Origin: an uncultured Muribaculaceae bacterium
Lineage (GTDB): Bacteria > Bacteroidota > Bacteroidia > Bacteroidales > Muribaculaceae
NCBI GenBank assembly: GCA_947627615.1
Contig: CANQWS010000014.1
Span: forward strand, 1-64,000
Direction of reading: 5' to 3'
DNA: 64,000 nt
A program made the translations under genes and the position numbers. How positions within the stretch are numbered: the first letter of the stretch is position 1; each line of letters begins with the position of its first letter. Under the pieces are notes generated by a model. The model did not search any database, was not told the origin of the DNA, and worked only from the letters and a program-made list of their open reading frames with translations. Shown here piece by piece: positions 21,104-29,447 of the stretch.

Positions 21104-22165
21104 TTATTCGTCGGAAGAGGGGAGCGACATCTCGCCGCAGATGGGCTGTGTCATTTTGCGGCCTACTTCCGCGGCTGTCAGTCCCTGGCCGAAGAGAAAC
21201 ATCATCTTCGCTATGGCGGCTTCCGTGGTGATGTCGGCGCCGGAAACCACGCCGTTGGCTGCGAGCGCGTCGCTGGCGGCGTAGCGTCCCTGGACAACGG
21301 CTCCGCCCACGCACTGGGTTACGTTGACCACCACCAGCCCGCGTTCGTTGGCATGATGCAGGGCCTCGGCTATCCACGGCGAGGTGGGCGCGTTGCCGGC
21401 ACCGAATGTGCGCAGAACCACGCCTTTGGTCCCGGGGGTGTCAAGCGCATGAATCAGAGCCTCCTTGCGCAGTCCGGGATAGAGGTCAATGACCACTATG
21501 GAGCTGTCAAGTCCGTAATGGACTTTCAGCGGCTCGCGGTTGTGGTGGCGGAACAGGGCGTCCTCGTCGAAATTTATGTCGAGACCAATCTTGGCCAGCT
21601 GCGGATAGTTGTGGCTCTTGAAGGCATTGAAGTTGTCGGCCGAGCGTTTGGTGGCGCGGTTCCCTCTCCACAGGTAGTTCTCGAAAAGAATGGCCACTTC
21701 CTGCACCATGGGGTCGCCGTGGCGGTCAACGGCGGCGGCAATCTGTACGGCCGTTATGAGGTTTTCCTCACCGTCGGTGCGGACCTCGCCTATGGGCAGC
21801 TGCGAGCCGGTGATTATGACCGGTTTGCGCAGGTTCTCAAGCATGAACGAGAGAGCCGAAGCCGTGTAGGCCATGGTGTCGGTGCCGTGAAGGACCACAA
21901 AACCGTCATAGAGATGGTAATTGTTTTCTACGACGCGGCAAATGTCCTCCCAATGCTCAGGGCACATGTCGCTGGAGTCAATAGGCGGATTGAATGACAC
22001 GTTGTCAATCACATAATTGAGCATCCTGAGCTTCGGCACATTGTCAATCAGATGGTCGAAATCGAATGGCTGGAGCGATTTGGTGTCAGGGTTCTCAATC
22101 ATGCCAATCGTTCCCCCGGTGTAGATCAGGAGGATTCTCGGCTGGTGTGCGCTCTGAGGATTCAT
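21104..22165 (-). CDS. ansA: Type I (cytoplasmic) L-asparaginase
   Basis: 353 residues, no signal peptide, hydrolyses asparagine to aspartate and ammonia. The first catalytic threonine lies in RILLIYTGGTIGM near residue 16. The second catalytic motif is VVLHGTDTMAYTASAL near residue 91, and ITGSQLPIGEVRTDG follows. It lies between metG (upstream on the minus strand) and the sigma-54 activator gene (downstream, 14 bases), so the three may form one transcript. The regulator downstream could respond to nitrogen, but that link is inference from position only. Confidence 0.95.
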   Translation of the reverse strand: MNPQSAHQPRILLIYTGGTIGMIENPDTKSLQPFDFDHLIDNVPKLRMLNYVIDNVSFNPPIDSSDMCPEHWEDICRVVENNYHLYDGFVVLHGTDTMAYTASALSFMLENLRKPVIITGSQLPIGEVRTDGEENLITAVQIAAAVDRHGDPMVQEVAILFENYLWRGNRATKRSADNFNAFKSHNYPQLAKIGLDINFDEDALFRHHNREPLKVHYGLDSSIVVIDLYPGLRKEALIHALDTPGTKGVVLRTFGAGNAPTSPWIAEALHHANERGLVVVNVTQCVGGAVVQGRYAASDALAANGVVSGADITTEAAIAKMMFLFGQGLTAAEVGRKMTQPICGEMSLPSSDE

Positions 22166-22205
22166 TATGGGATGGAATGTTGGAGAAGTTATGGTTTAGG
22201 CTTGT

Positions 22206-24248
22206 TTACTTGACCTGTGCTCCGGGCACAACCGGGGCTGACGGCCCGATGACCACCAGAGAGCCGTCGGCGTTCTCGGCCGACAGAATCATGCCCTGCG
22301 ATTCGATGCCGCGCAGTTTTCGCGGCGGCAGATTGGCTATGAAACATACCTGCTTGCCTATGAGGTCCTCCGGTTTGTAGTATTTGACGATTCCGCTGAC
22401 AATTGTACGCTGCTGCATGCCGTCGTCAATCAGGAAGCGCAGAAGCTTGTCGGCCTTGGGAACTTTGGCGCATTCAAGCACGGTGCCCACGCGCAGGTCA
22501 GCTTTCATGAAGGTGTCGAAATCCACATCCGGAGCCTGGGGCGCGGGCTTGAAGTTCTTGATTTTGTTCTCTTGCTTGATGCGGTCGAGGCGTTCGAGCT
22601 GTGCCTGGATGGCGGCGTCGTCGATTTTCTCGAACAGAAGTTCCGGCTTGGCCAGAGTGCGTCCGGCGGGCATGATGTTGTCGGAGCCGAGCTGGACCCA
22701 GTAGGGTTCGTCCATTCCGAGCATGTCCTGAAGCTTCTGAGAGCTGAAGGGGAGGAAGGGGCGGAAAGCCACGGCTATGTTGGCGCATATCTGCAGAGCC
22801 ATGTTGAGGATGGTCGCGGTGCGCTGCATGTCGGTCTTCGCCACTTTCCACGGCTCGGTTTCCTGCAGGTAGCGGTTGCCGATGCGGGCTATTTCCATAG
22901 CCTCCTTCAGGGCTTCGCGGAAATGGAATGTCTCAAGTGCCGAGGTCAGGTTGTCGGCGACAGTATTGATGTCGCGGAATGCATCGGTGTCGGTCGGCTC
23001 CAGTTCGCCGCGCTCCGGTACCGAGCCGTTGAAATATTTGTGGGTCAGCACCATGGCCCTGTTGACGAAATTGCCCAGGATTGCAACAAGCTCGTTGTTG
23101 TTGCGTGCCTGGAAATCGGCCCATGTGAAATCGTTGTCCTTCGTCTCCGGGGCGTTGGCGGTCAGCACGTAACGCAGCACGTCCTGTTTGCCGGGGAAAT
23201 CCTCGAGATATTCGTGGAGCCACACGGCCCAGTTGCGCGAAGTGGAAATTTTGTCGCCCTCGAGATTCAGGAACTCGTTGGCCGGAACATTGTCAGGCAG
23301 CTGGAATCCGTCGCCGTAGGCCATGAGCATCGCCGGGAAAACGATGCAATGGAACACTATGTTGTCCTTGCCTATGAAGTTGATTATGCGTGTCTCGGGG
23401 TCCTTCCAGTATTTTTCCCAGCTGTCGGGCATCAGCTCCTTGGTGTTGGAGATGTAGCCGATGGGGGCGTCGAACCACACGTAGAGCACCTTTCCGTCGG
23501 CGCCTTCCACTGGCACCGGCACACCCCAGTCAAGGTCGCGGCTCACGGCGCGGGGCTGCAGTCCGAGGTCGAGCCATGATTTGCACTGTCCGTAAACGTT
23601 GGTCTTCCACTCCTTGTGGCCGTCCAGAATCCATTTGCGGAGATTTTCCTCCCAGCGGTTGAGCGGGAGATACCAGTGGGTAGTCTCGCGCATGGTCACC
23701 GGAGCGGATGTGAGGCTCGAGCGGGGATTGATGAGGTCGGTGGCGTTGAGTGAGGTGCCGCATGCCTCGCACTGGTCGCCGTAGGCGCGGTCGTTGCCGC
23801 AATGGGGGCATGTGCCGGTCACGTAGCGGTCGGCGAGGAACTGTCCGGCCTGTTCGTCGTAAGGCTGGAGCGAGGTCTTGCACTCGAACTGTCCGTTGTC
23901 ATACAGACGGCGGAAAAACTCCGAGGCCGTCTTGGAATGGATATCGGAGGTGGTGCGTGAATATATGTCGAACGATATTCCGAGTCCCTCCATGGAGTCC
24001 TTTATGATTTTGTGGTAGCGGTCCACGATGTCCTGCGGAGTGACACCTTCGGCGCGGGCCTTGATGGTGATGGGCACTCCGTGCTCGTCGCTGCCGCCTA
24101 TGAGAACGGCGTCTTCGCCTCTCATGCGGAGGAAGCGGGCGTAGATGTCGGCGGGTACGTAGACTCCGGCCAGATGGCCTATGTGGACAGGCCCGTTGGC
24201 GTAGGGGAGGGCGGTGGTTATGAGTGTGCGTTTGAATTTCTTTTCCAT
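22206..24248 (-). CDS. metG: Methionyl-tRNA synthetase
   Basis: 680 residues, dimeric class I synthetase. The signature [20 protein letters not shown] is at about residues 15-34. A zinc knuckle with two CxxC pairs (CPHCGN...CEACG) is at about 147-165. The KMSKS-equivalent loop reads [10 protein letters not shown] near residue 335. The anticodon-binding helical domain precedes a C-terminal tRNA-binding OB-fold (about 580-680, [28 protein letters not shown]). It has a consensus promoter and a leader of about 140 bases. Confidence 0.99.
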   Translation of the reverse strand: MEKKFKRTLITTALPYANGPVHIGHLAGVYVPADIYARFLRMRGEDAVLIGGSDEHGVPITIKARAEGVTPQDIVDRYHKIIKDSMEGLGISFDIYSRTTSDIHSKTASEFFRRLYDNGQFECKTSLQPYDEQAGQFLADRYVTGTCPHCGNDRAYGDQCEACGTSLNATDLINPRSSLTSAPVTMRETTHWYLPLNRWEENLRKWILDGHKEWKTNVYGQCKSWLDLGLQPRAVSRDLDWGVPVPVEGADGKVLYVWFDAPIGYISNTKELMPDSWEKYWKDPETRIINFIGKDNIVFHCIVFPAMLMAYGDGFQLPDNVPANEFLNLEGDKISTSRNWAVWLHEYLEDFPGKQDVLRYVLTANAPETKDNDFTWADFQARNNNELVAILGNFVNRAMVLTHKYFNGSVPERGELEPTDTDAFRDINTVADNLTSALETFHFREALKEAMEIARIGNRYLQETEPWKVAKTDMQRTATILNMALQICANIAVAFRPFLPFSSQKLQDMLGMDEPYWVQLGSDNIMPAGRTLAKPELLFEKIDDAAIQAQLERLDRIKQENKIKNFKPAPQAPDVDFDTFMKADLRVGTVLECAKVPKADKLLRFLIDDGMQQRTIVSGIVKYYKPEDLIGKQVCFIANLPPRKLRGIESQGMILSAENADGSLVVIGPSAPVVPGAQVK

Positions 24249-24388
24249 ATCGTTACAGTCAGAGGTTGCTTGGGAGTAATGAAGTGATTTTTAGGTAATT
24301 CCGGTATGTTGAGAACGGAAGCGGTCGCCGGCCCTTTGGAGGCTTCCTGAGGTCCCTGCGGCTGTCACTTCAGTCGTTCTGATTTGAA
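24249..24388 (-). promoter_or_regulatory. metG 5' leader
   Basis: About 140 untranslated bases lie between the predicted metG start of transcription and its ATG. They contain a 6-bp stem (GGAAGC at 24317-24322 with GCTTCC at 24342-24347) around a GC-rich palindromic GCCGGC core. A T-box is not expected in this phylum and none was recognised. A regulatory role is possible but not shown. Confidence 0.35.
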
Positions 24389-24392
24389 AGTG

Positions 24393-24425
24393 CAAATTTA
24401 GTGAATTCCTGCCATATTCCCTAAA
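24393..24425 (-). promoter_or_regulatory. metG promoter
   Basis: On the minus strand TAAATTTG (24400-24393) matches the -7 consensus exactly, with TTTA (24425-24422) at a 21-base spacing as a near -33 element. Confidence 0.7.
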
Positions 24426-24452
24426 GGAATATGTAAAAACACAATATATAAT

Positions 24453-24640
24453 AAAAACTAAGGAAAGTCTCACGACTTCCCTTTAGCTTCAAATACACAA
24501 TTATCTATAAAACAACTATTGTACGTCTGTCAATTCCAGTGGGCACACTAAAAAAGCGAGCTTCTTAGTGGATGCCTGCGTAAGAATGGATGAAAATGTT
24601 TTGTTCTTTACTTAGTAACATCATTTATCCCTTTCAAACA
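24453..24640 (-). ncRNA. Candidate small RNA gene upstream of metG
   Basis: A transcription unit of about 185 bases without a convincing ORF. On the minus strand it has a consensus promoter (24677-24646) and a 10-bp internal hairpin made of GGCA-CACTAA and TTAGTG-TGCC around 24574-24543, with a 2-base bulge. It ends in a strong terminator hairpin at 24486-24458 with a GTGA loop followed by TTTTTATTAT. The only ATG-initiated frame has 19 codons (start 24624). Length and the long central hairpin would suit a 6S-type RNA, but I could not pair the two ends into the expected closing stem, so the family is unassigned. It ends just upstream of the metG promoter. Confidence 0.55.
24458..24486 (-). 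terminator. Rho-independent terminator of the candidate small RNA
   Basis: On the minus strand CTAA-GGGAAGTC and GACTTTCCTTAG form a 12-bp helix with one bulged A and a GTGA tetraloop, followed by TTTTTATTAT. On the plus strand no T run follows, so the direction is clear. Confidence 0.8.
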
Positions 24641-24645
24641 CGCTG

Positions 24646-24677
24646 CAAAGTTAAACACAAAAGCAGTACAATGCAAA
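24646..24677 (-). promoter_or_regulatory. Promoter of the candidate small RNA
   Basis: On the minus strand TTTG (24677-24674), a 20-base spacer and TAACTTTG (24653-24646) match both consensus elements. No protein-coding gene starts within the next 390 bases. Confidence 0.75.
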
Positions 24678-24708
24678 AATATTAGTGAATTTTAACTAAA
24701 TATTTTTA
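24675..24708 (-). terminator. AT-rich hairpin after the AraC-type gene
   Basis: AAAAATATT and AAATATTTTT form an AT-rich inverted repeat about 40 bases past the regulator's stop codon, with a T run on the minus-strand 3' side. The stem is weak, and part of it overlaps the small-RNA promoter. Confidence 0.35.
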
Positions 24709-24745
24709 TCGGCTGATTTTGGCCGGCCGCAGCAGGGCATCACGG

Positions 24746-25639
24746 TCATGTGCGCTGGAATTTGGTGGGCGACATTCCTGTCAGATGCTTGAAATATTTG
24801 CCGAACGACGACTGATTGCTGAAGTTCAGCTCGTAAGCTATCTGCTGCACGTTCTTGCCGGAGAATCGCAGCAGGTTCTTGGCTTCCATGATCACGTAAT
24901 CGTCAATCCACTCGGCCGCGGAGCGTCCGGTGCTTTCCTTGATTATGAGCGAGAGATATTTGGGCGATATGAACAGTTTCGAGGCATAGAAGGCCACTCC
25001 GCGTTCCTGACGGTGGTGCAGGTTCACAAGCTGGAGGAATTCCTTGACGTAGCTTGCCCGGCGCGAAAGGCTCGGGGTGGTTTTGTGCTCCATGCGTATG
25101 GAGAAGAACTGCATGAGCTGGTAGACGGCGGCCGCTATCAGGGAGCGGGAAATGGAGCGCACGTAGCGGGCGTCGCTGTTGCTGACGGTGTTGTAATGGA
25201 TCAGCTCGAAGTAGCGTATCATAAGCCGGACCTCGTCGCTGTCAAGCGAAATCTGAGGCGGCTCGCTGGACGTAAGGCTCATGGTGGCCACGAGATTGAG
25301 CTCGAAGTTGATGTCGCGCATGAATTCCGGAGAGATTACAAACACGTAGGCGTCAATGTTGTCCCAGTCCACATAGCGGATGCTCAGCACGCTTTCCGGG
25401 CCGGCTATTATGAGGTCGTTGCCTTTGAGCGAATAGGTGTGCAGATTGACGTCGAGTTCTATGTTGCCTCTCATGCACAGGACTATGGTCAGCCCTCCGA
25501 GACGCATGGCATGGGAAGTCAGTTCGTTGAAGTTCTCGGTTTTGGAGACTCTGGAAAATATATAGTCTTTGCCGAAGCTGCTGAATTGTGATGAGTACCG
25601 TTCGATTTTCGAGATATCCGGGGAGAAGATTTTGTTCAT
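24746..25639 (-). CDS. AraC family transcriptional regulator
   Basis: 297 residues from the ATG at 25639. A GTG- or ATG-type start further up at 25690 is excluded because the -7 box lies inside that stretch. The C-terminal ~100 residues are a double helix-turn-helix of AraC type: FYASKLFISPKYLSLIIKE, then VQQIAYELNFSNQSSFGKYFKHLTG, ending MSPTKFQRT. The N-terminal ~170 residues look like a cupin-like sensor with no recognised ligand motif. It stands alone, divergent from a secreted hypothetical. Targets are unknown. Confidence 0.93.
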   Translation of the reverse strand: MNKIFSPDISKIERYSSQFSSFGKDYIFSRVSKTENFNELTSHAMRLGGLTIVLCMRGNIELDVNLHTYSLKGNDLIIAGPESVLSIRYVDWDNIDAYVFVISPEFMRDINFELNLVATMSLTSSEPPQISLDSDEVRLMIRYFELIHYNTVSNSDARYVRSISRSLIAAAVYQLMQFFSIRMEHKTTPSLSRRASYVKEFLQLVNLHHRQERGVAFYASKLFISPKYLSLIIKESTGRSAAEWIDDYVIMEAKNLLRFSGKNVQQIAYELNFSNQSSFGKYFKHLTGMSPTKFQRT

Positions 25640-25677
25640 GGATGTGTAAGGGTGTGTATGGTGACTGGTTGTGGGAG

Positions 25678-25685
25678 CAAATGTA
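25678..25685 (-). promoter_or_regulatory. -7 box of the AraC-type gene
   Basis: TACATTTG on the minus strand, 38 bases upstream of the ATG at 25639, matches TAnnTTTG and fixes the start codon. Confidence 0.65.
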
Positions 25686-25837
25686 CGCAAAAAACGTCAG
25701 ATAAAATTGACCTTAGGCTTAATATTTTATGTTATTTTTCCTGAAATAAGACTTTTTGGCCAAAAGTTTTCCCTGTTTGTCGCTATATAGGTGTTGCGGC
25801 CCGCATGGTCCGGAATCAATATATTGAGGAAAAATGC

Positions 25838-25845
25838 TATCTTTG
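25838..25845 (+). promoter_or_regulatory. -7 box of the secreted hypothetical at 25864
   Basis: TATCTTTG matches TAnnTTTG and lies 18 bases before the ATG at 25864. It rules out the upstream in-frame ATG at 25834. Confidence 0.65.
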
Positions 25846-25863
25846 TCAAAAAAAATAGAATCG

Positions 25864-26544
25864 ATGATGAAAAAACTGATTTTTACTTTGATTGCTCTTT
25901 TTGCAGCTGTTACCGAGGTGGCGGCGGTGAATCCGGGCGATTCCTGCCTGTTTCAGGTCTCAGGACCTGAGGGCGTGTTGCGGGCTGTGACAACCGACAG
26001 GCAGGGGCGTCCTGACCGCGGCGAGAATATAGCAGAGTTGCCGTTCGGTACCATAGTGCCTGCCGAATATACCGGCACATGGCAGCAGCTCTGGAAGGCG
26101 GATTCGACGGCCGTCAGTCCCGAAGGATTTCTCGGCGACGGATGGTCAAAGGTCTATAATGAAGAACTGGCCGATCCGCGCGGAATCCTCGGCAAGAAAT
26201 TCTCGCATTACACCTACGAGTCAGAGTATCCTTCGCTTGGCGATACCCCGCACACCATAATCACAGTCATGCTTCTTGAAGACAAGTCATTGCCGGCCGA
26301 GGTGGGAACGGCTGTCCTGAAGCAGGTTTCAGTGCGTAAGGCCAACTCTTCGTCTCCCGAAACGGGGACCACCCTGTTCGGAGGCCGTTTTCATCCGTAT
26401 TACACCGAAATCACCCATTACAAGTCAAACGGCAAATGGGTTCCGATGGGTAAGTCCGTGGGAGTCTATCCCGGAACCGACCCGTTCTGGAACACTCCCA
26501 TCCAGTTCGTTACGATAGAAGGGTCCAAATTCGATCTCGAATAA
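25864..26544 (+). CDS. Secreted hypothetical protein
   Basis: 226 residues from ATG 25864 (a second ATG follows at once). The N-terminal ~20 residues (KKLIFTLIALFAAVTEVAA) form a signal peptide. The mature protein has no cysteine pattern beyond one Cys, no membrane span and no motif I recognise. It has tryptophan-containing blocks GTWQQLWKAD and FLGDGWSKVYNEELADP and a C-terminal FHPYYTEITHYKSNGKWVP. An exported beta-rich protein is likely. It is preceded by its own promoter and followed by the DivIC-like gene with another promoter, so it may be transcribed alone. Confidence 0.75.
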   Translation: MMKKLIFTLIALFAAVTEVAAVNPGDSCLFQVSGPEGVLRAVTTDRQGRPDRGENIAELPFGTIVPAEYTGTWQQLWKADSTAVSPEGFLGDGWSKVYNEELADPRGILGKKFSHYTYESEYPSLGDTPHTIITVMLLEDKSLPAEVGTAVLKQVSVRKANSSSPETGTTLFGGRFHPYYTEITHYKSNGKWVPMGKSVGVYPGTDPFWNTPIQFVTIEGSKFDLE

Positions 26545-26614
26545 GCGGAGTTAATAATGGTTAACGGCGACGGCGGACCACCGTCGCAGGCTGCGTTATA
26601 TGGATAGGAATGCT

Positions 26615-26622
26615 TAACTTTG
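26615..26622 (+). promoter_or_regulatory. -7 box of the DivIC/FtsB-like gene
   Basis: TAACTTTG at 26615-26622 ends 10 bases before the ATG at 26633, implying a very short leader. Confidence 0.65.
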
Positions 26623-26632
26623 CAGCCGATAT

Positions 26633-26938
26633 ATGAAGTCACTGCCCAAACGATCGTTCATGCAATGGTGTCGCCGATACATTTCGGTGAGCCTGATAGT
26701 TGCCGTAGGTCTGATTGTCTACATACTCTTTTTCTCCGACAATTCAGTGTCGGAGACCTATATGTATGACCGGCAGATAGATTCTCTGAATATGGCCATA
26801 CGCAATGCCGGCGATTCACTCGAATATTACCGGAGTCAGGAGGAACGTCTCAACACCGACCCCGAAGCCATGGAGCAGGTCGTACGCGAGAACTACCACA
26901 TGCAGCGCCATGACGAGGACGTGTACGTGGTCCAGTGA
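26633..26938 (+). CDS. DivIC/FtsB-like septum formation protein
   Basis: 101 residues. A short basic cytoplasmic end is followed by one membrane span (about residues 17-35) and a coiled coil (about 42-75: YDRQIDSLNMAIRNAGDSLEYYRSQEERL). The family's C-terminal ending VVRENYHMQRHDEDVYVV is typical of Bacteroidota FtsB/DivIC proteins. These proteins join FtsL and FtsQ at the division septum. The next gene, a small membrane protein, follows 32 bases later. Confidence 0.85.
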   Translation: MKSLPKRSFMQWCRRYISVSLIVAVGLIVYILFFSDNSVSETYMYDRQIDSLNMAIRNAGDSLEYYRSQEERLNTDPEAMEQVVRENYHMQRHDEDVYVVQ

Positions 26939-26970
26939 CGGAATGAAGTCTGTTAAATACCGAACAGTCA

Positions 26971-27405
26971 ATGTCAGAAAACAAAACATCATCTTCAACA
27001 TCTCCATCATTTTTACCTAAATCGGCATGGCTCATAGCGGTCAATGCCGGTCTGTTGCTGATAGTGGCCGGCACCGCCATGCCGCTGCTTCACATAACCG
27101 GACTGCTGACGCAGATAATCTACACGGCCGGAGCCGTTCTGGTTCTCGGCGGCCGTCTGTTCGCCCCCTCTCTCAAAGGCCACTGCCTGCGGGTGCGCCG
27201 TCTGTCCCGCCTGGAAATATGGGTGGGACTCATGTTCTGCACGGGAGCTTTCTTTATGTGGTACACCCCGGACCGTATGGACTGGCTTGCGTTCACCCTT
27301 GCCGGCGCGGCGCTTCAGGTCTATGCTTCCATAGCCATCCCGGGTGCCATGGCAAAGGAACTGAAAGACAAAACCGGTTCAAAAGACGACAAAAAACAGA
27401 AATAA
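26971..27405 (+). CDS. Small integral membrane protein of unknown function
   Basis: 144 residues with about four hydrophobic spans (residues 20-39, 46-63, 84-102 and 108-126), a serine-rich N-terminus and a lysine/aspartate-rich C-terminal tail. No motif is recognised. It lies between the DivIC/FtsB-like gene and coaX, an arrangement I believe is shared by other Bacteroidales. A role in the envelope is inferred from position only. Confidence 0.8.
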   Translation: MSENKTSSSTSPSFLPKSAWLIAVNAGLLLIVAGTAMPLLHITGLLTQIIYTAGAVLVLGGRLFAPSLKGHCLRVRRLSRLEIWVGLMFCTGAFFMWYTPDRMDWLAFTLAGAALQVYASIAIPGAMAKELKDKTGSKDDKKQK

Positions 27406-27451
27406 TGCCAAAAAAGCAGCCGCTATGGATGCTAATTTGCAGCGGAATTGC

Positions 27452-27459
27452 TAAATTTG
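27452..27459 (+). promoter_or_regulatory. -7 box directly before coaX
   Basis: TAAATTTG ends 7 bases before the coaX ATG at 27467, so the transcript is expected to be leaderless or nearly so. Confidence 0.6.
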
Positions 27460-27466
27460 CTCCCAA

Positions 27467-28210
27467 ATGTCATATAATCTAACGATTGACCAAGGAAACT
27501 CAGCCGCCAAGCTGGCCCTCTGGGACGGTATGGAAATGGTGGCGAGCAGCATCGAGACCGCTCTGACTCCCGATGCTCTGACTCATTTTCTGGCTCCTTA
27601 CGGGGGCAGAGTCAACGATGCGCTCTATTGCTCCGTCAGGGCACGCGGAACGGAGGTGATGGCGATGCTCTCGTCGTTCGCCACCCGTGCGCTTCGTCTG
27701 ACAAGCGAGATGCCTCTGCCCATAAAAATCGAATACGGGACCCCCGGTTCTCTCGGGGCCGACCGCATTGCCGCGGCCGCCGGCGCCTACTCAATCTATC
27801 CCGGCGAGATGCTTCTTGTGGTCGATGCCGGAACGGCGGTGACCTACGACGCGGTGAGTCCCGAAGGCCATTTCCTCGGAGGCAACATAGCCCCCGGCAT
27901 GAACATGCGTCTGGAAGCCCTGCACCGGTTCACGGCGAGACTCCCCAGAGTGACGGTGCCCCGCGAGATTCCCGCCGACAAGCTTTTCGGAACGGATACG
28001 CCGTCGGCCATGATTCTCGGCTCCGTCTATGGAATATTGGGCGCGGTAACATATTACAAATCACAGCTGAAGCCTGACCCGCGTGTCGTGATGACCGGCG
28101 GATGGGCATGCCAGCTTCAGCGCCTGTGTCGTTTCGAGGTCAGCGTGGAGCCTGACCTGGTGAGCATAGGTCTTAACAGAATATTAATGTACAATGAAGA
28201 TAACAAGTAA
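27467..28210 (+). CDS. coaX: Type III pantothenate kinase
   Basis: 247 residues, catalyses the first step of coenzyme A synthesis from pantothenate. It is an actin-like ASKHA fold: the phosphate-1 loop is TIDQGNSAAKLALW near residue 5, GSLGADRIAAAAGAY is near residue 98, and VVDAGTAVTYDAV is near residue 120 with GGNIAPGMNMR following. Type III enzymes need a monovalent cation and are not inhibited by CoA. Its stop overlaps the next gene by 17 bases. Confidence 0.96.
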   Translation: MSYNLTIDQGNSAAKLALWDGMEMVASSIETALTPDALTHFLAPYGGRVNDALYCSVRARGTEVMAMLSSFATRALRLTSEMPLPIKIEYGTPGSLGADRIAAAAGAYSIYPGEMLLVVDAGTAVTYDAVSPEGHFLGGNIAPGMNMRLEALHRFTARLPRVTVPREIPADKLFGTDTPSAMILGSVYGILGAVTYYKSQLKPDPRVVMTGGWACQLQRLCRFEVSVEPDLVSIGLNRILMYNEDNK

Positions 28211-29447
28211 AATAACCATCACTCTTTTCCTGCTCGTGATGACGGGCGCGGCAGCCTGGTCGCAGATTCTGTCGCCATATTCAAAATTCGGCTACGGACT
28301 GCTTGACAACAACGCCACCGCAGCACAGATGCAGATGGGCGGCGTGGGCTACGCCATGAGCTCCGGACGCCAGATCAATGTCATGAATCCGGCCTCGTAT
28401 GCTGCCGCCGATTCGCTGACATTCCTGTTTGACATGGGCCTGGATTTCACTACCCTCAAATCATCGGAGCTTAACGCCGAAGGAAAGAAAAACACTGACA
28501 CACAGTATGGCGGAGGCCTCGATTACATAACCATGCAGGTGCCCATAGGCAAACGCATGGGCGCAAGCGTGGGCCTTCTTCCCTATAGCTCGGTCGGATA
28601 TGCGTTCGGGTCCGAGATCCGCAACGGACTTAACCAGCGTCAGGGCTCAGGCGGCATCAACCAGCTCTATGTCGGTTTCGCGGGCCGCGTTTACAAGGGA
28701 CTCAGCCTCGGAGTGAACGCCAGCTATCTGTTCGGCAACATAATCAACGACATAACCATCACCACCGACGGCGGCTCGGAATCGCTTTTCGAACAGGTGA
28801 TGCAGGTGCGTGACTTCCGTTTTCAGGTAGGCGCGCAGTACAAATTCGATATCGACAAAAACAACCGCATGTCGCTCGGTCTGGTCTACTCACCCGGAAA
28901 GGACCTGCTCGGAAAGGCATGGGTCACCAAGTATGACATCAATGCCGACGAAGCCCCTGACACCATATCGACAGCCAAACTGCGTCACAATGCCGAACTC
29001 GCCCAGACATGGGGTGCCGGCATAGGCTACGAGTGGAAGCGCAAACTCTATGTGGAGGCCGATTTCACATATCAGCCGTGGAGCAAGGTCAAGACACTCA
29101 GTCTGCCCAACTTCGAGGGCACACGGTTTGCCGACCGCTATCAGGCCAGTCTGGGAGCATCGTTCACCCCGGCGCTCCGCGGCGGTTATCTGAGCCGAAT
29201 CACGTACCGCATGGGCGGTTTCTACAACCGTGACTACATGATGGTGGGCGACAGCCATGTCAAGGAATTCGGCTTCGGGCTCGGTTTCGGACTGCCGGCG
29301 CTGTCATCGAAAACGGTGATAAACCTCGGCGTGGAGTTCCGTCACCGCGCCGCCACCGACAAGAATCTCCTGAAGGAAAATTATTTCAATATCCGTTTGG
29401 GCATAAACTTCAATGAACTCTGGTTCTTCCAGCGGAAGATAGAGTGA
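28194..29447 (+). CDS. Outer-membrane beta-barrel protein
   Basis: 417 residues with a signal peptide (about residues 1-23, ending AAAWSQ). It then has alternating amphipathic strands typical of a 14-stranded FadL/OmpP1-like barrel, and a C-terminal NIRLGINFNELWFFQRKIE close to the usual aromatic end. The early segment SPYSKFGYGLLDNNATAAQMQMGGVGYA resembles the Bacteroidota barrel found beside lptC. It overlaps coaX by 17 bases and its stop overlaps the lptC start, so translation is probably coupled. Substrate unknown. Confidence 0.85.
   Translation: MKITSKITITLFLLVMTGAAAWSQILSPYSKFGYGLLDNNATAAQMQMGGVGYAMSSGRQINVMNPASYAAADSLTFLFDMGLDFTTLKSSELNAEGKKNTDTQYGGGLDYITMQVPIGKRMGASVGLLPYSSVGYAFGSEIRNGLNQRQGSGGINQLYVGFAGRVYKGLSLGVNASYLFGNIINDITITTDGGSESLFEQVMQVRDFRFQVGAQYKFDIDKNNRMSLGLVYSPGKDLLGKAWVTKYDINADEAPDTISTAKLRHNAELAQTWGAGIGYEWKRKLYVEADFTYQPWSKVKTLSLPNFEGTRFADRYQASLGASFTPALRGGYLSRITYRMGGFYNRDYMMVGDSHVKEFGFGLGFGLPALSSKTVINLGVEFRHRAATDKNLLKENYFNIRLGINFNELWFFQRKIE

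Noticed and set aside
21090..21377. N-terminal extension of the sigma-54 activator
   Set aside because: It overlaps the ansA coding region and is arginine-rich nonsense; the ATG at 21089 starts a sensible protein.
24249..24400. T-box riboswitch in the metG leader
   Set aside because: T-boxes are not known in this phylum and no T-box bulge sequence was seen.
24291..24473. Minus-strand 60-codon frame upstream of metG
   Set aside because: It runs through the small-RNA terminator end, the metG promoter and leader and shows no conserved features.
24565..24624. 19-codon frame starting at ATG 24624 inside the candidate small RNA
   Set aside because: No SD or family pattern; it remains possible as a leader peptide but the terminator-bounded unit looks like an RNA gene.
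24719..25591. Plus-strand open frame of 290 codons over the AraC-type gene
   Set aside because: It is antisense to a gene with a clear AraC HTH; the frame is a by-product of biased codon use.
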